Both the position numbers and the translations under genes were made by a program. From positions 744,001-808,000 of the forward strand of contig NZ_CP137552.1 in the NCBI RefSeq assembly GCF_039691755.1: a DNA stretch of 64,000 nucleotides, in the 5' to 3' direction. Source of the DNA: Halomonas sp. Bachu 37 (GTDB lineage Bacteria > Pseudomonadota > Gammaproteobacteria > Pseudomonadales > Halomonadaceae). Positions 28,429 to 37,423 of this stretch are shown piece after piece (positions within the stretch are counted from its first letter, which is position 1; every line of letters begins with the position of its first letter). Under the pieces are notes generated by a model. That model was given only the letters and a program-made list of their open reading frames with translations, was not told the origin of the DNA and did not search any database.

Positions 28429-28881
28429 TCAGGCAATCACGATCATCGGCTGATCGAATTCCACCGGTTCGCCGTCCTCGACCAGGATCGCTTCCACGAC
28501 GCCATCACGATCGGCTTCGATCTGGTTCATCATTTTCATGGCTTCCACGATGCACACGGTATCGCCCTTCTTGACCTGGTCGCCCACCTCGACGAATGAC
28601 TTGGCACCGGGAGCGGGGCTGCGATAGAACGTCCCCACCATGGGCGAGTTGACCGCCTCGCCCTGGAATGTGGCTTCGGGCTCGGCTTCGGTAATCGCGG
28701 CGCTAGGCTGCGGTGCGGGCGCATACTGGGGGGACGGATAGGAGGAGGGCTGGGGTTGCCAGTTGGTGCCGTTGGGATGACGGCTGATGCGTACGGACTC
28801 TTCGCCTTCCTGTATCTCGATTTCGCTGATATTGGATTCTTCGAGTAACTCGATCAGTTTCTTGACTTTGCGGATATCCAT
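28429..28881 (-). CDS. accB: Acetyl-CoA carboxylase, biotin carboxyl carrier protein
   Basis: A 150-residue carrier. It begins [16 protein letters not shown] and has a Pro/Ala/Gln-rich linker (about residues 40-65). The biotinyl domain has the attachment Lys in [15 protein letters not shown] near residue 115. The start is set by family match; the ribosome site is weak. The usual upstream neighbour aroQ is missing: the 271 bases between accB and dsbD hold no convincing gene, only the palindrome listed separately. Confidence 0.96.
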   Translation of the reverse strand: MDIRKVKKLIELLEESNISEIEIQEGEESVRISRHPNGTNWQPQPSSYPSPQYAPAPQPSAAITEAEPEATFQGEAVNSPMVGTFYRSPAPGAKSFVEVGDQVKKGDTVCIVEAMKMMNQIEADRDGVVEAILVEDGEPVEFDQPMIVIA

Positions 28882-28918
28882 CTCAGTGTCCCGGTTGGTG
28901 AGCTCGGTGGCGCCCGGC

Positions 28919-28928
28919 TTGGCGCCAA
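28919..28928. promoter_or_regulatory. Palindrome TTGGCGCCAA upstream of accB
   Basis: A perfect ten-base inverted repeat 38-47 bases before the accB ATG. It is identical to the core of the palindrome before the unknown gene at 16462-17091. A shared regulator is possible but unproven. Confidence 0.35.
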
Positions 28929-29152
28929 AAATAGAGAAGCAGGGCAAGATTCGCGGCGTGGTAAACCTCGCCTTTATTGGCAGAGAACGCAGCAAGTTTG
29001 CGCACTTTGCCCTGCATACAGCTCCAGAAGTGGTACTTTATGTTGACTAGTGGGCGGAGTTTGACGAAAAAAATCAATATTGTCCAGTCACGGGCAAAGT
29101 GTTGTTAAAAAGCTGCCTTTAAACGACCGTTTCAGGACGTTCGCGACCTGGC

Positions 29153-31030
29153 TCAGTCCGGCTTGCGTTCAAGCCAATCTTCCAGATGCCTAAGATGCTC
29201 GCTGAGCTGACGTGCATCGACTTCACCCTGGATGCGCGCTTGACGTATTTCCTCCCCCGCGTGGAAGAACAGTAGGCTAGGGGGGCCGAAAAGACCAAAC
29301 TCGTTGAGCACCTCGCGGGTAGCGGGGGAGGTGGCGGTTACGTCGACATCGATACGCCGAAAACCCTCAAGCGCCTTGACTACCCGAGGGTCGGGATATA
29401 CCTCGCGCTCCATTATCTTGCACGAGATACACCAGTCAGCGGTAAAGTGGACGAGCACGGGGCGGCTAGAATCCTGTTCTTCATCGATCTCGGCACCGAG
29501 AGCCGCCAGGCTATCCACTGTCGTGATGGAGCGAGTCGCTTCAGGCGTGCCGGCTGGAACGGCATCGGTGGCTTCCCGCGTCACAGCTAGTGGGCGCAGG
29601 GGGTCGTTGCCGCCTTGTGCCGCGCCGATGACCAGCAGAACACCCCAGGTAAGCAGCACGATACCGGCGGCCTGGCGCGCCCGGGGCCAGCCTTGGGGCT
29701 GGTTGAAATTGAGCACGCCCAGGGTTGCCGCCCCGGCGATGGCCAGTACGCCCCACAGCAGTAACCCCAGTGAAGGTGCCAGCAGACGTTCCACCAGCCA
29801 GATCGCCACCCCCAGCAGCAGAAAGCCGAAGGCAATCTTGACCCCGTTCATCCACGCACCCGAGCGTGGCAGCAGGGTGGTGCCGAATGTCCCCACCAGC
29901 AGCAGCGGGACACCCATGCCGAGTCCGAGAGCCAGCAAGGCAGCGCCTCCCAGGAAAGCGTCTCCCGTCGAGGAGATGAAAACCAGGGCACCCGCCAGCG
30001 GGGCGGAGACGCAGGGTGATACCACCAGTACCGATAGCGCTCCGGCAAGGGCCAGGCCGGCAGGGCCGCTCTGCTGGGCTCTCGCTTGCCACGCATCGAC
30101 TTTGCCGGCAAGGCGAGGCGAGAGTCGTAGATCGAAGGTGCCGAACATGGCCAGGGCGAATACCACGAAAAGAACGGTGAAGGTAATCAACACCGGCGCG
30201 GACTGCAGCCGCGCTTGTAGATTGAGGCCCGCGCCGAATAGCCCCATCAGTACGCCAACCACGGCGTAAGTGAGCGCCATGCCCGCTACATAGCTTGCCG
30301 AGAGGACGAAGGCGCGGGGGCGGGTGGGGTTCTGGCCGACAATGATCGACGACAGAATCGGTACCATCGGCAATACGCAGGGAGTAAAGGTAAGACTTAG
30401 TCCGGCGAGGAAAAACAGTCCCAATGCCAGCGGCAGGCTCGCATCAACGATCAGCGCGCTGAAGCGGCCGTCTTCGCTTTGCGGGGGAGAAAACCCGTCG
30501 GGATTTATGTTACTGGGGCTGCTGCCAGGGTCTGCTGGCGTTTCTGTGCCGGTACCGGTACTGATATCGGCAAAGACGGCAGGGGCGCTGGTTTCTGCGA
30601 CTTCGAGTTCGACGCGTTCGGGAGGATAGCAGAGCCCGGCATCCGCACAGCCCTGGAAGGTCAGGGCGATATCGAAAGGCCCCGCTTGCGCTGATTCCAG
30701 CGGTACCTCGAGGACTTCCGTATCGCGGAAAATGTAGACGTCGCCGAGAAACTCGTCGGTGGTAAAAGTCCCTTCGGGCAACTGGGGCTCGCCCAGATCG
30801 AGTCTGGGTGTCAGGCTTTCCACGCTGAACTGATGACGATAGAGGTAATAGCCATCCGCGCTCTGCATGCCGATAAAAAGCGTTTCTCCATCGTGCCAGG
30901 CACTGGGCTGGAAGGCTTCCAGTACCGGCAGGAAATCATCCTTGTCCTGCTGCGAGGAGAACCACTGCGCCTGTGTCGCGAGGGGTAACATAAGCAGCAA
31001 CAGGCAGGCGATGCGTTTGAACATTGACAC
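29153..31030 (-). CDS. dsbD: Thiol:disulfide interchange protein DsbD
   Basis: A 625-residue inner-membrane electron shuttle carrying reducing power from cytoplasmic thioredoxin to periplasmic DsbC/DsbG and related proteins. All three modules and their Cys pairs are seen. The periplasmic alpha domain has GCADAGLCYPPE near residue 115. The eight-span core has FTPCVLPMVP near 222 and VSPCVSAPLAG near 340. The C-terminal thioredoxin domain has ADWCISCK near 540. A signal peptide ends at TQAQW. The GTG start at 31030 has AAGGA six bases upstream; an ATG two codons on is possible. Confidence 0.95.
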   Translation of the reverse strand: MSMFKRIACLLLLMLPLATQAQWFSSQQDKDDFLPVLEAFQPSAWHDGETLFIGMQSADGYYLYRHQFSVESLTPRLDLGEPQLPEGTFTTDEFLGDVYIFRDTEVLEVPLESAQAGPFDIALTFQGCADAGLCYPPERVELEVAETSAPAVFADISTGTGTETPADPGSSPSNINPDGFSPPQSEDGRFSALIVDASLPLALGLFFLAGLSLTFTPCVLPMVPILSSIIVGQNPTRPRAFVLSASYVAGMALTYAVVGVLMGLFGAGLNLQARLQSAPVLITFTVLFVVFALAMFGTFDLRLSPRLAGKVDAWQARAQQSGPAGLALAGALSVLVVSPCVSAPLAGALVFISSTGDAFLGGAALLALGLGMGVPLLLVGTFGTTLLPRSGAWMNGVKIAFGFLLLGVAIWLVERLLAPSLGLLLWGVLAIAGAATLGVLNFNQPQGWPRARQAAGIVLLTWGVLLVIGAAQGGNDPLRPLAVTREATDAVPAGTPEATRSITTVDSLAALGAEIDEEQDSSRPVLVHFTADWCISCKIMEREVYPDPRVVKALEGFRRIDVDVTATSPATREVLNEFGLFGPPSLLFFHAGEEIRQARIQGEVDARQLSEHLRHLEDWLERKPD

Positions 31031-31204
31031 GAAGCGTCCTTAAATTCACGAACTGAACCGGTGGCGGTGAGATGACGTTTATGGGCAAGAGTCAGCGGCC
31101 GGGCGTCATGTTTCCAGTGCCATAGCATACCGCAGAGAGAAACGTCTACGCAGGGGTGCGGTCTCGGGACGCAGGAATTCATCTTCGATTAATCCCTTTT
31201 ACGC

Positions 31205-31232
31205 AATGAAGCCGCCCGAGGGCGGCTTCATT
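31205..31232 (-). terminator. Hairpin after ppa
   Basis: AATGAAGCCGCC pairs with GGCGGCTTCATT (twelve pairs, loop CGAG) between ppa and dsbD. The T-run on the minus strand is poor (GCGTAAAAGG), but the stem is strong. It probably ends the ppa transcript. Confidence 0.7.
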
Positions 31233-31260
31233 CACCAGTGTCTGGCGTACAGCTTGTGGT

Positions 31261-31791
31261 TCAGGCCTTGTGGTAGGCCGCCACGGATTTTTCGATCGCC
31301 TTGCGAGCGGCTTCGGCGCCTTCCCAGGATTCGACCTTGACCCACTTGCCTTTTTCGAGATCCTTGTAGTTCTCGAAGAAATGGGCGATCTGCTGGCGCA
31401 GCAGCTCGGGCAGGTCGGTGACTTCGTGAATATCGTCATACAGGCTGGAAAGCTTGGCGTGGGGCACGCAGACCAGCTTGGCATCTTCGCCCGCTTCATC
31501 TGTCATGTTGAGGATACCGACCGGACGAGCGCGAATGATGCTGCCAGGCTGGACCGGGTGGGGCGTTACCACCAGAGCATCGATGGGGTCGCCGTCGTCC
31601 GCCAGGGTGTGCGGAATGAAACCGTAATTGGCCGGATAGAACATTGGCGTGGCCATGAAACGGTCGACCAGCAATGCGCCCATGTCCTTGTCGATTTCGT
31701 ATTTGATGGGAGCATGATTAGCCGGTATCTCAATCGCCACGTAGACGTCGTGGGGGAGATCCTTGCCAGCGGGGATGTTATCGAAATTCAT
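31261..31791 (-). CDS. ppa: Inorganic pyrophosphatase
   Basis: A 176-residue family I soluble pyrophosphatase, the same length as in E. coli. It begins [13 protein letters not shown]. Active-site residues appear in [16 protein letters not shown] near residue 30, [11 protein letters not shown] near 52, and [10 protein letters not shown] near 66. The start follows family length, not the longer frame. It hydrolyses PPi. A PPi-type phosphofructokinase lies 2 kb away, so both use the same pool. Confidence 0.97.
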   Translation of the reverse strand: MNFDNIPAGKDLPHDVYVAIEIPANHAPIKYEIDKDMGALLVDRFMATPMFYPANYGFIPHTLADDGDPIDALVVTPHPVQPGSIIRARPVGILNMTDEAGEDAKLVCVPHAKLSSLYDDIHEVTDLPELLRQQIAHFFENYKDLEKGKWVKVESWEGAEAARKAIEKSVAAYHKA

Positions 31792-32018
31792 CGTGGATTC
31801 CTTGGTGGTACGGTGGCTCAGCGAGTGTTCGAGTCGGTTTTGGCGTCGAATTATACGAACAAGCACCCCTGATTACCAATGCGACATAGGTTTGGGCTGC
31901 CAGTATGAATAGGTTTGATCTTGCTTGCCGTATGTCATATCTCTTCCGAAAGCCAGAGCGCAAACGCAACCGACGTTTGGAGTGCATCGCTCGGAATCGC
32001 CAGGGTGTATCATGGGCC

Positions 32019-32057
32019 GGCCGATAAAAACGGTCGATAGAAAACGTTCGGTAGGAT
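32019..32057. repeat. Three imperfect 12-14 bp tandem repeats
   Basis: GGCCGATAAAAAC, GGTCGATAGAAAAC and GTTCGGTAGGAT follow one another 28 bases before the TTG start of the PP2C-kinase fusion. They may overlap its promoter. The remainder of the 293-base gap to ppa shows nothing identifiable. Confidence 0.5.
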
Positions 32058-32084
32058 ATCTCGCTTAGAAACCAGGAGGATGAC

Positions 32085-33812
32085 TTGGCACGCGCCCAGT
32101 TACTGTTGAGTTATGGCCAGGCTTTCGTGGCACCCGAGCGGCGTAAGCATCGCAGTTCGATGTCGGTACGCATGCCCGAAGCCGTATTGATGCAAGCCAA
32201 GGGGGCGTGCGCGGTCATCAGCGACTCCATCTCAAGCAATACCCTGGCCAAGCAGGCCGGTGACCTGAGCGTGCGCGGCTTCCTGGCGGACTATTTCTCC
32301 ACTCCCGACCATTGGGATGTGAAGACTTCCGCCACTCGTGTACTGAGCTCGCTTAACAGTTGGTGTTACAGCCAAAGCCAGCACGTCATGGCCGGCGGAT
32401 TCGTTTCATCGCTCTCGGTCATGGTCTATCGCCGGCGCGAAGCACACCTTTTTCATCTTGGCGACACCCTGGTGTTTCGCTTGCGGGGGGCTGAGTTCGA
32501 ACAGCTGTCGCGAGACCATGTCACCGACCTGGGGGGATACCGCTACCCTTCGCGGGCGTTGGGAATGGACGGGACCCTGGATATCGATTACTCGCTGATA
32601 CCGGTCAAGCAGGGGGACATCTTTCTCTTCACCACCCAAGCGGTGCGAGGAACCTTGCTGCCTTCCGATTACGTTCGCCTGATCCGCCAGGATGCCAGCG
32701 ACCTGGATGCCGCCTGCGAGCGTCTGGCCAGCGAGGCTGCCGCGCGCGCGTCAGAGCGGGGCTACGGCGGCGAGCAGTTCTGCTTCCAGCTGGTGCGTGT
32801 GGATGAATTGCCCGAAGAAGAAGAGGATCATCCCGGCAAATTGTACGGCGACCTGCCGATTCCTCCCGAGCTGTCTCCCGGCGAGCGGATAGACGGCCTC
32901 GAGATTCAGGAAGTACTGTCGCGTACCGCCCAGTCCCGGGTTTATCGAGTGCGTGACGTGCACAGCGAACGCGAAATGGTACTCAAGGCACCGAGCCCCG
33001 AGCTCTCGCTGCGCAATGCCTACCTCGAGCATTTCCTGTTGCAGCAGTGGGTGGTCGAGCGGGTCAAATCGCCATTCGTGGTCAAGGTGATGGAGCCGTC
33101 GCGTTCGCGCCGTTATCTTTATTACTTGATGGAGCACGTCGAGGGCGAGACCTTGAATCAGTGGGCCCAGCGCCATCCCCAGGCCAGCCTGCAGCAGCGG
33201 CTTGATATCGCCAATCAGCTGGGCAAGGCGGTACAGGCCCTGCACCATCGCGACTTGCTTCATCAGCAGATCCATCCGGATAACATCCTGATCGACTCGC
33301 ACGGCAAGGTGGTATTGGCCGATTTCAGTGCGTGTCATATGCGCGAGCTGGAGGGGCATCGGCATTCGGCGGAATTGCTGCGACAGATCGGCTTCAATGA
33401 ACATAGCGCCCCGGAATACGCTTTGGGCGACGGCGTCGGCAGGCGCAGTGACCAATACGCTTTCGCCTCCACCGTGTACTGGTTATTGACGGGCGAATTG
33501 CCGTACGTGCTCACCCCCAATCGTTTGCTCAGCCATACCGACCTTGAGCAGCTCAGCTACCGCAGCTCGCGCAGCTTCAACCCCGAGATCAGCCTCGAGC
33601 TTGACGAAGCTCTGCGCCGTGCACTTGACCCGCAGCGCGCGTTACGTTTTCGTCGCTTGTCTGAATTGCTGCACGCCTTGAGTTTGCCGCTTGGGCGCAA
33701 GGGCACTGGCCAGAAGGTCGAGGGGGAGGGGAGTTCCGAATCGCGTCGTTTCTGGCAGGGAGTGGCGGGATTTTTGCTGTTGCTGCTGGTGCTTTCCTGG
33801 CTGTTGCGCTAG
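32085..33812 (+). CDS. Degenerate PP2C-phosphatase / protein-kinase fusion
   Basis: A 575-residue protein. Residues about 1-245 are a PP2C-like domain, about 265-525 are a Ser/Thr kinase-like domain, and residues 555-574 are a C-terminal membrane anchor. The start is TTG, placed five bases after AGGAGG. It resembles the bifunctional phosphatase/kinase proteins of pseudomonads, but key residues have changed. In PP2C, ADGIS has become SDSIS, the TDG metal motif has become TTQAV, and RDN has become GEQ. In the kinase, HxD of the catalytic loop reads HQQIHPDN and DFG reads DFS; the VLK lysine and the PDN Asn remain. Both halves may be inactive and act as a scaffold or sensor. The comparison with relatives is from memory. 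Confidence 0.8.
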   Translation: MARAQLLLSYGQAFVAPERRKHRSSMSVRMPEAVLMQAKGACAVISDSISSNTLAKQAGDLSVRGFLADYFSTPDHWDVKTSATRVLSSLNSWCYSQSQHVMAGGFVSSLSVMVYRRREAHLFHLGDTLVFRLRGAEFEQLSRDHVTDLGGYRYPSRALGMDGTLDIDYSLIPVKQGDIFLFTTQAVRGTLLPSDYVRLIRQDASDLDAACERLASEAAARASERGYGGEQFCFQLVRVDELPEEEEDHPGKLYGDLPIPPELSPGERIDGLEIQEVLSRTAQSRVYRVRDVHSEREMVLKAPSPELSLRNAYLEHFLLQQWVVERVKSPFVVKVMEPSRSRRYLYYLMEHVEGETLNQWAQRHPQASLQQRLDIANQLGKAVQALHHRDLLHQQIHPDNILIDSHGKVVLADFSACHMRELEGHRHSAELLRQIGFNEHSAPEYALGDGVGRRSDQYAFASTVYWLLTGELPYVLTPNRLLSHTDLEQLSYRSSRSFNPEISLELDEALRRALDPQRALRFRRLSELLHALSLPLGRKGTGQKVEGEGSSESRRFWQGVAGFLLLLLVLSWLLR

Positions 33813-33846
33813 GAACGCTTCAGCAAACAGCATCACGGGGCCGGCC

Positions 33847-33880
33847 ATGGGAAGAGGCGATTGGCGTTCCATCTTCCCAT
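33847..33880. other. Inverted repeat between convergent genes
   Basis: ATGGGAAGA (33847-33855) and TCTTCCCAT (33872-33880) form a nine-pair stem with a 16-base loop in the gap between the kinase-like gene and the phosphofructokinase gene. No T-run is present. A weak terminator for either strand is possible. Confidence 0.4.
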
Positions 33881-33908
33881 CCCATGGCGTTTTCTGGCGT
33901 TCGGTTCG

Positions 33909-35165
33909 TTACAGCGTGAAGGGGGCGAGCTTGCGTTCAGCCTTGCTCAGCTTGAGCTTGGCGACCTTGGGCAGGCCATTCTCGAAAGGCGGGAAATCCT
34001 CACCCTGAATCAGCGGAGAAAGGTACTGGCGGCACTGCGCGGTGATGCCGAAACCATCTTCGGTAATGTAGTCGCGCGGCATGAACTTTTCCTGATTGGC
34101 GATCTCGGCCAATGGCGCTGCGACGATATCCCACTGGTAAGGAGCTTCGCTGGTGCGGTGAATCGCCGGCATCATGGAATTCTTGCCCGCAAGGGCGAGC
34201 TTCACCGCTTCGCGGCCCACGGCATAGGCCTGTTCGACATCGGTTTTCGATGCCAGGTGACGCGCTGCCCGCTGAAGGTAATCGGCAACCGCCCAGTGAT
34301 ACTTGTAGCCCAGGTCCTGCTTGACCATGCCTGCCAGAGTCGGCGCCACGCCTCCGAGTTGGCGATGGCCGAACGCATCGGTATTGCCCGCATCGGCGAG
34401 GAAGGTACCGTCTTCGTAGCGCGCACCTTCCGAGACAACGATCACGCAGTAACCGTAGCGCTTGACGCTCTCTTCGACTCGAGCCATTACCGCCGTCCGG
34501 TCGAAGGCGATTTCGGGGAAAATGATCAGATGCGGCGGCTCGCCGTCGCCTTCTCCCGCCAGGCCACCGGCAGCGGCGATCCAGCCGGCGTGGCGGCCCA
34601 TGACTTCCAGCACGAACACCTTGGTGGAAGTAGCGCACATCGAGGCGATATCCAGAGACGCTTCGCGTGTCGAGGTGGCAATGTATTTGGCGACGCTACC
34701 GAACCCCGGGCTGTTATCGGTGATCGGCAGGTCGTTATCCACGGTCTTAGGCACATGAATGGCGGTGAGGGGGTAGCCCATCTTCTCGGAGAGCTGTGAG
34801 ACCTTGAGGCATGTATCTGCGCTGTCGCCACCACCGTTATAGAAGAAATAACGAATGTTGTGGGCCTTGAACACTTCTATCAAGCGCTCGTACTGGGCGC
34901 GGTGGCTCTCGATGTCCTTGAGCTTGTAACGGCACGAGCCAAAGGCACCTCCCGGCGTATGGCGCAGTGCGGCAATTGCCTCGTCGCTCTCCTGATTTAC
35001 ATCGATAAGATCTTCCGTCAAGGCGCCGATGATGCCGTTATGACCGGCGAATACCGTGCCAACCTGGTCAGGGGCTTGCCGGCACGCTTCGATTACTCCG
35101 CAAGCACTGGCGTTGATCACGGCGGTAACGCCGCCGGACTGAGCGTAAAAGGCATTGTGGGCCAT
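33909..35165 (-). CDS. 6-phosphofructokinase, PPi-dependent type
   Basis: A 418-residue phosphofructokinase phosphorylating fructose 6-phosphate. Two positions that separate phosphoryl donors read as the PPi type. The site corresponding to E. coli Gly104 is Asp (GGGDSADT near residue 100). PGTIDND is changed to PKTVDND near residue 130. MGRHAGWIA near 180 is the usual sugar-phosphate motif. The start at MAHNAFYAQSGG follows the family, though the AGGAG site is unusually far upstream (14 bases). Being reversible, such an enzyme can serve both glycolysis and gluconeogenesis. Confidence 0.88.
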   Translation of the reverse strand: MAHNAFYAQSGGVTAVINASACGVIEACRQAPDQVGTVFAGHNGIIGALTEDLIDVNQESDEAIAALRHTPGGAFGSCRYKLKDIESHRAQYERLIEVFKAHNIRYFFYNGGGDSADTCLKVSQLSEKMGYPLTAIHVPKTVDNDLPITDNSPGFGSVAKYIATSTREASLDIASMCATSTKVFVLEVMGRHAGWIAAAGGLAGEGDGEPPHLIIFPEIAFDRTAVMARVEESVKRYGYCVIVVSEGARYEDGTFLADAGNTDAFGHRQLGGVAPTLAGMVKQDLGYKYHWAVADYLQRAARHLASKTDVEQAYAVGREAVKLALAGKNSMMPAIHRTSEAPYQWDIVAAPLAEIANQEKFMPRDYITEDGFGITAQCRQYLSPLIQGEDFPPFENGLPKVAKLKLSKAERKLAPFTL

Positions 35166-35254
35166 GGGAAGATCTATTGCTCCTGAAGATGATAGGGGGT
35201 GCCGCGGTGGTCTCATGCGACCAGCAATTTTAGCTTAAAGCCTGCTCGACTGCA

Positions 35255-35284
35255 TGTTCAGTCTGTCTCTGTTCAGTCTGTCTC
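35255..35284. repeat. Perfect 15-bp tandem duplication across the rnt stop
   Basis: TGTTCAGTCTGTCTC occurs twice with no mismatch (35255-35269 and 35270-35284). Read on the minus strand, the unit carries the rnt stop codon TGA, so the duplication places a second in-frame TGA 15 bases after the first. Confidence 0.9.
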
Positions 35285-35941
35285 TTCCATGCCTTGTTCG
35301 CGTTGTGCCAGCCGCCACCCACCGAGATCCTTGTAACGGTTGACCATGGTGCAGAACAGCTCGGCGGTACGTTCGGTGTCGTAGCGCGCCGAGTGGGCGG
35401 CCTTGTTGTCGAATTCGATTCCGGCGGCGCGGCAGGCACGCGCCAATACCGTCTGACCATAGACAAGACCGGCAAGCGACGCGGTATCGAAACTCGAGAA
35501 CGGGTGAAACGGGTTGCGCTTGATGGCACATCGCTCCACGGCGGCATTGAGAAAACCGTGATCGAAGGCAGCGTTGTGGCCGACCAGAATCGCCCGTGTG
35601 CAGCCGTGGGCCTTTATCGACTTGCGGATGGGCCGAAAAAGTTCCCCCAGTGCCTGGGATTCGCTCATGGCGACCTGCTGGCGTAGCGAGTCGTCCAGGT
35701 TGATGCCGGTGAAATCCAGCGCCGACTGCTCCACATTGGCGCCTTCGAACGGGTGAATGTGGTAGGCATAAGTCGCGTCTGGCAGCAGATTGCCGCTGGG
35801 GTCCATGGTCAATGTCACCGCGGCGATCTCGAGCAGTGCATCGCGTTCGGCATTGAAACCACCGGTTTCCAGATCGATGACCACGGGCAGGTAACTGCGA
35901 AAACGCTGGGCCATTAGATCGCGGGCAATTGCCTCGCTCAT
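35273..35941 (-). CDS. rnt: Ribonuclease T
   Basis: A 222-residue 3'-5' exoribonuclease of the DEDDh class that trims tRNA and other stable RNA 3' ends. The acidic motifs are VIDLETGGF near residue 22, [12 protein letters not shown] near 122, and [14 protein letters not shown] near 183. The Gly-Phe following the first motif is typical of RNase T. It lies just upstream of the phosphofructokinase gene on the same strand and is divergent from argG. Confidence 0.94.
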   Translation of the reverse strand: MSEAIARDLMAQRFRSYLPVVIDLETGGFNAERDALLEIAAVTLTMDPSGNLLPDATYAYHIHPFEGANVEQSALDFTGINLDDSLRQQVAMSESQALGELFRPIRKSIKAHGCTRAILVGHNAAFDHGFLNAAVERCAIKRNPFHPFSSFDTASLAGLVYGQTVLARACRAAGIEFDNKAAHSARYDTERTAELFCTMVNRYKDLGGWRLAQREQGMEETD

Positions 35942-36056
35942 GCAGCTCTCCTTGTCAGGCAGATGGCGAGCGGCGCGAACCCGCTCGTGACCGGCAAATT
36001 CTATCAGCTTTGCGCCTTGATCGTCGCGGGCGGTATTCGATGGACACGCGGGACGC

Positions 36057-36103
36057 TATACTCAGGGATTATCCGAGCACGGACGTCGCTGCTGGCGACG
36101 TCC
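36057..36103 (+). promoter_or_regulatory. argG: Putative argG promoter and leader hairpin
   Basis: TATACT (36057-36062) is a good -10 hexamer without a clear -35. About twenty bases later GGACGTCGC pairs with GCGACGTCC (36081-36103, five-base loop), then AAAGGAG precedes the ATG. No ArgR box was recognised. Confidence 0.4.
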
Positions 36104-36130
36104 TCTACTGGTTGAACAAAGGAGCATAGA

Positions 36131-37351
36131 ATGTCCGATGTCAAGAAGGTCGTGCTGGCCTATTCCGGCGGCCTGGACACATCCGTTATTGTCAAGTGGT
36201 TGCAAGAAACCTACCACTGCGAAGTGGTGACCTTTACCGCTGACATCGGTCAGGGAGAAGAAGTGGAACCGGCGCGCACCAAGGCACAGGCGTTGGGCGT
36301 CAAGGAAATCTACATCGAAGACCTGCGTGAAGAGTTCGCGCGCGACTACGTCTACCCGATGTTCCGTGCCAACACCATCTATGAGGGCGAGTACCTGCTG
36401 GGTACCTCCATCGCCCGGCCGTTGATCGCCAAGCGCCTGATCGAGATCGCCAACGAGACCGGCGCCGACGCCATTTCCCATGGCGCCACCGGCAAGGGCA
36501 ACGACCAGGTACGCTTCGAGCTGGGCGCCTATGCGCTCAAGCCCGGGGTCAAGGTGATCGCCCCGTGGCGCGAGTGGGATCTGACCTCGCGCGAAAAGCT
36601 GATGAACTACTGCGAGCAGCACGACATCCCGGTCGACTTCTCCAAGAGCAGGAAAAAGTCACCGTACTCCATGGATGCCAACCTGCTGCATATCTCCTAC
36701 GAGGGCGGCATTCTCGAGGACCCCTGGGCCGAGGCCGAGGAAGACATGTGGCGCTGGAGCGTCTCGCCGGAAGCCGCACCGGACACCGCCACCTACGTCG
36801 AGCTGACCTATGAGCAGGGCGACATCGTGGCCATCGACGGCCAGGCGATGAAAGCCCACGAAGTACTGGAAAAGCTCAACAAGCTGGGTGGCGACAACGG
36901 CATCGGCCGTCTCGATATCGTCGAGAACCGTTACGTCGGCATGAAGTCTCGTGGCTGCTATGAAACACCCGGCGGCACCATCATGCTGCGCGCCCATCGT
37001 GCCATCGAATCGATCACACTCGACCGTGAGGAAGCTCACCTCAAGGACGAACTGATGCCGAAATACGCCGAGGTGATCTACAACGGCTATTGGTGGAGCC
37101 CGGAGCGGCGCATGCTGCAAGCGGCCATCGACGAGACCCAGAAAAACGTATCCGGTGTCGTGCGCATGAAACTCTACAAGGGCAGCGCCACGGTCGTTGG
37201 ACGTAAATCCGAACAGTCGCTGTTCGACGAGTCCATCGCCACCTTTGAAGACGATGCCGGCGCTTATGACCAGAAGGACGCCGAGGGCTTCATCAAGCTC
37301 AACGCACTGCGCCTGCGCATTGCCGCCGGCAAGGGTCGCCAGCAAAGCTAA
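36131..37351 (+). CDS. argG: Argininosuccinate synthase
   Basis: A 406-residue enzyme joining citrulline and aspartate with ATP in arginine synthesis. The ATP loop [14 protein letters not shown] is near residue 8. [15 protein letters not shown] near 116 and [15 protein letters not shown] near 175 are family motifs. AAGGAG lies before the ATG. It is a single gene, followed by a hairpin and the HlyU-domain gene. Confidence 0.97.
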   Translation: MSDVKKVVLAYSGGLDTSVIVKWLQETYHCEVVTFTADIGQGEEVEPARTKAQALGVKEIYIEDLREEFARDYVYPMFRANTIYEGEYLLGTSIARPLIAKRLIEIANETGADAISHGATGKGNDQVRFELGAYALKPGVKVIAPWREWDLTSREKLMNYCEQHDIPVDFSKSRKKSPYSMDANLLHISYEGGILEDPWAEAEEDMWRWSVSPEAAPDTATYVELTYEQGDIVAIDGQAMKAHEVLEKLNKLGGDNGIGRLDIVENRYVGMKSRGCYETPGGTIMLRAHRAIESITLDREEAHLKDELMPKYAEVIYNGYWWSPERRMLQAAIDETQKNVSGVVRMKLYKGSATVVGRKSEQSLFDESIATFEDDAGAYDQKDAEGFIKLNALRLRIAAGKGRQQS

Positions 37352-37402
37352 GGTAAGGTAAGTATTGATGGCTGGTGCCCGCTTAGGTGGGCAACCAGCC
37401 AT
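37349..37402 (+). repeat. TAAGG microrepeat at the argG stop, then a hairpin
   Basis: The argG stop codon begins TAAGG-TAAGG-TAAG (37349-37362), a five-base tandem repeat. It is followed by ATGGCTGGTGCCC pairing with GGGC-A-ACCAGCCAT (37368-37402). There is no T-run, so termination is uncertain. Confidence 0.6.
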
Positions 37403-37423
37403 TGACCCAGGGGAGCTAAAAAC

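Noticed and set aside
28883..29077. 64-codon frame between accB and dsbD
   Set aside because: No domain, no ribosome site, and composition unlike its neighbours. It is not the missing aroQ.
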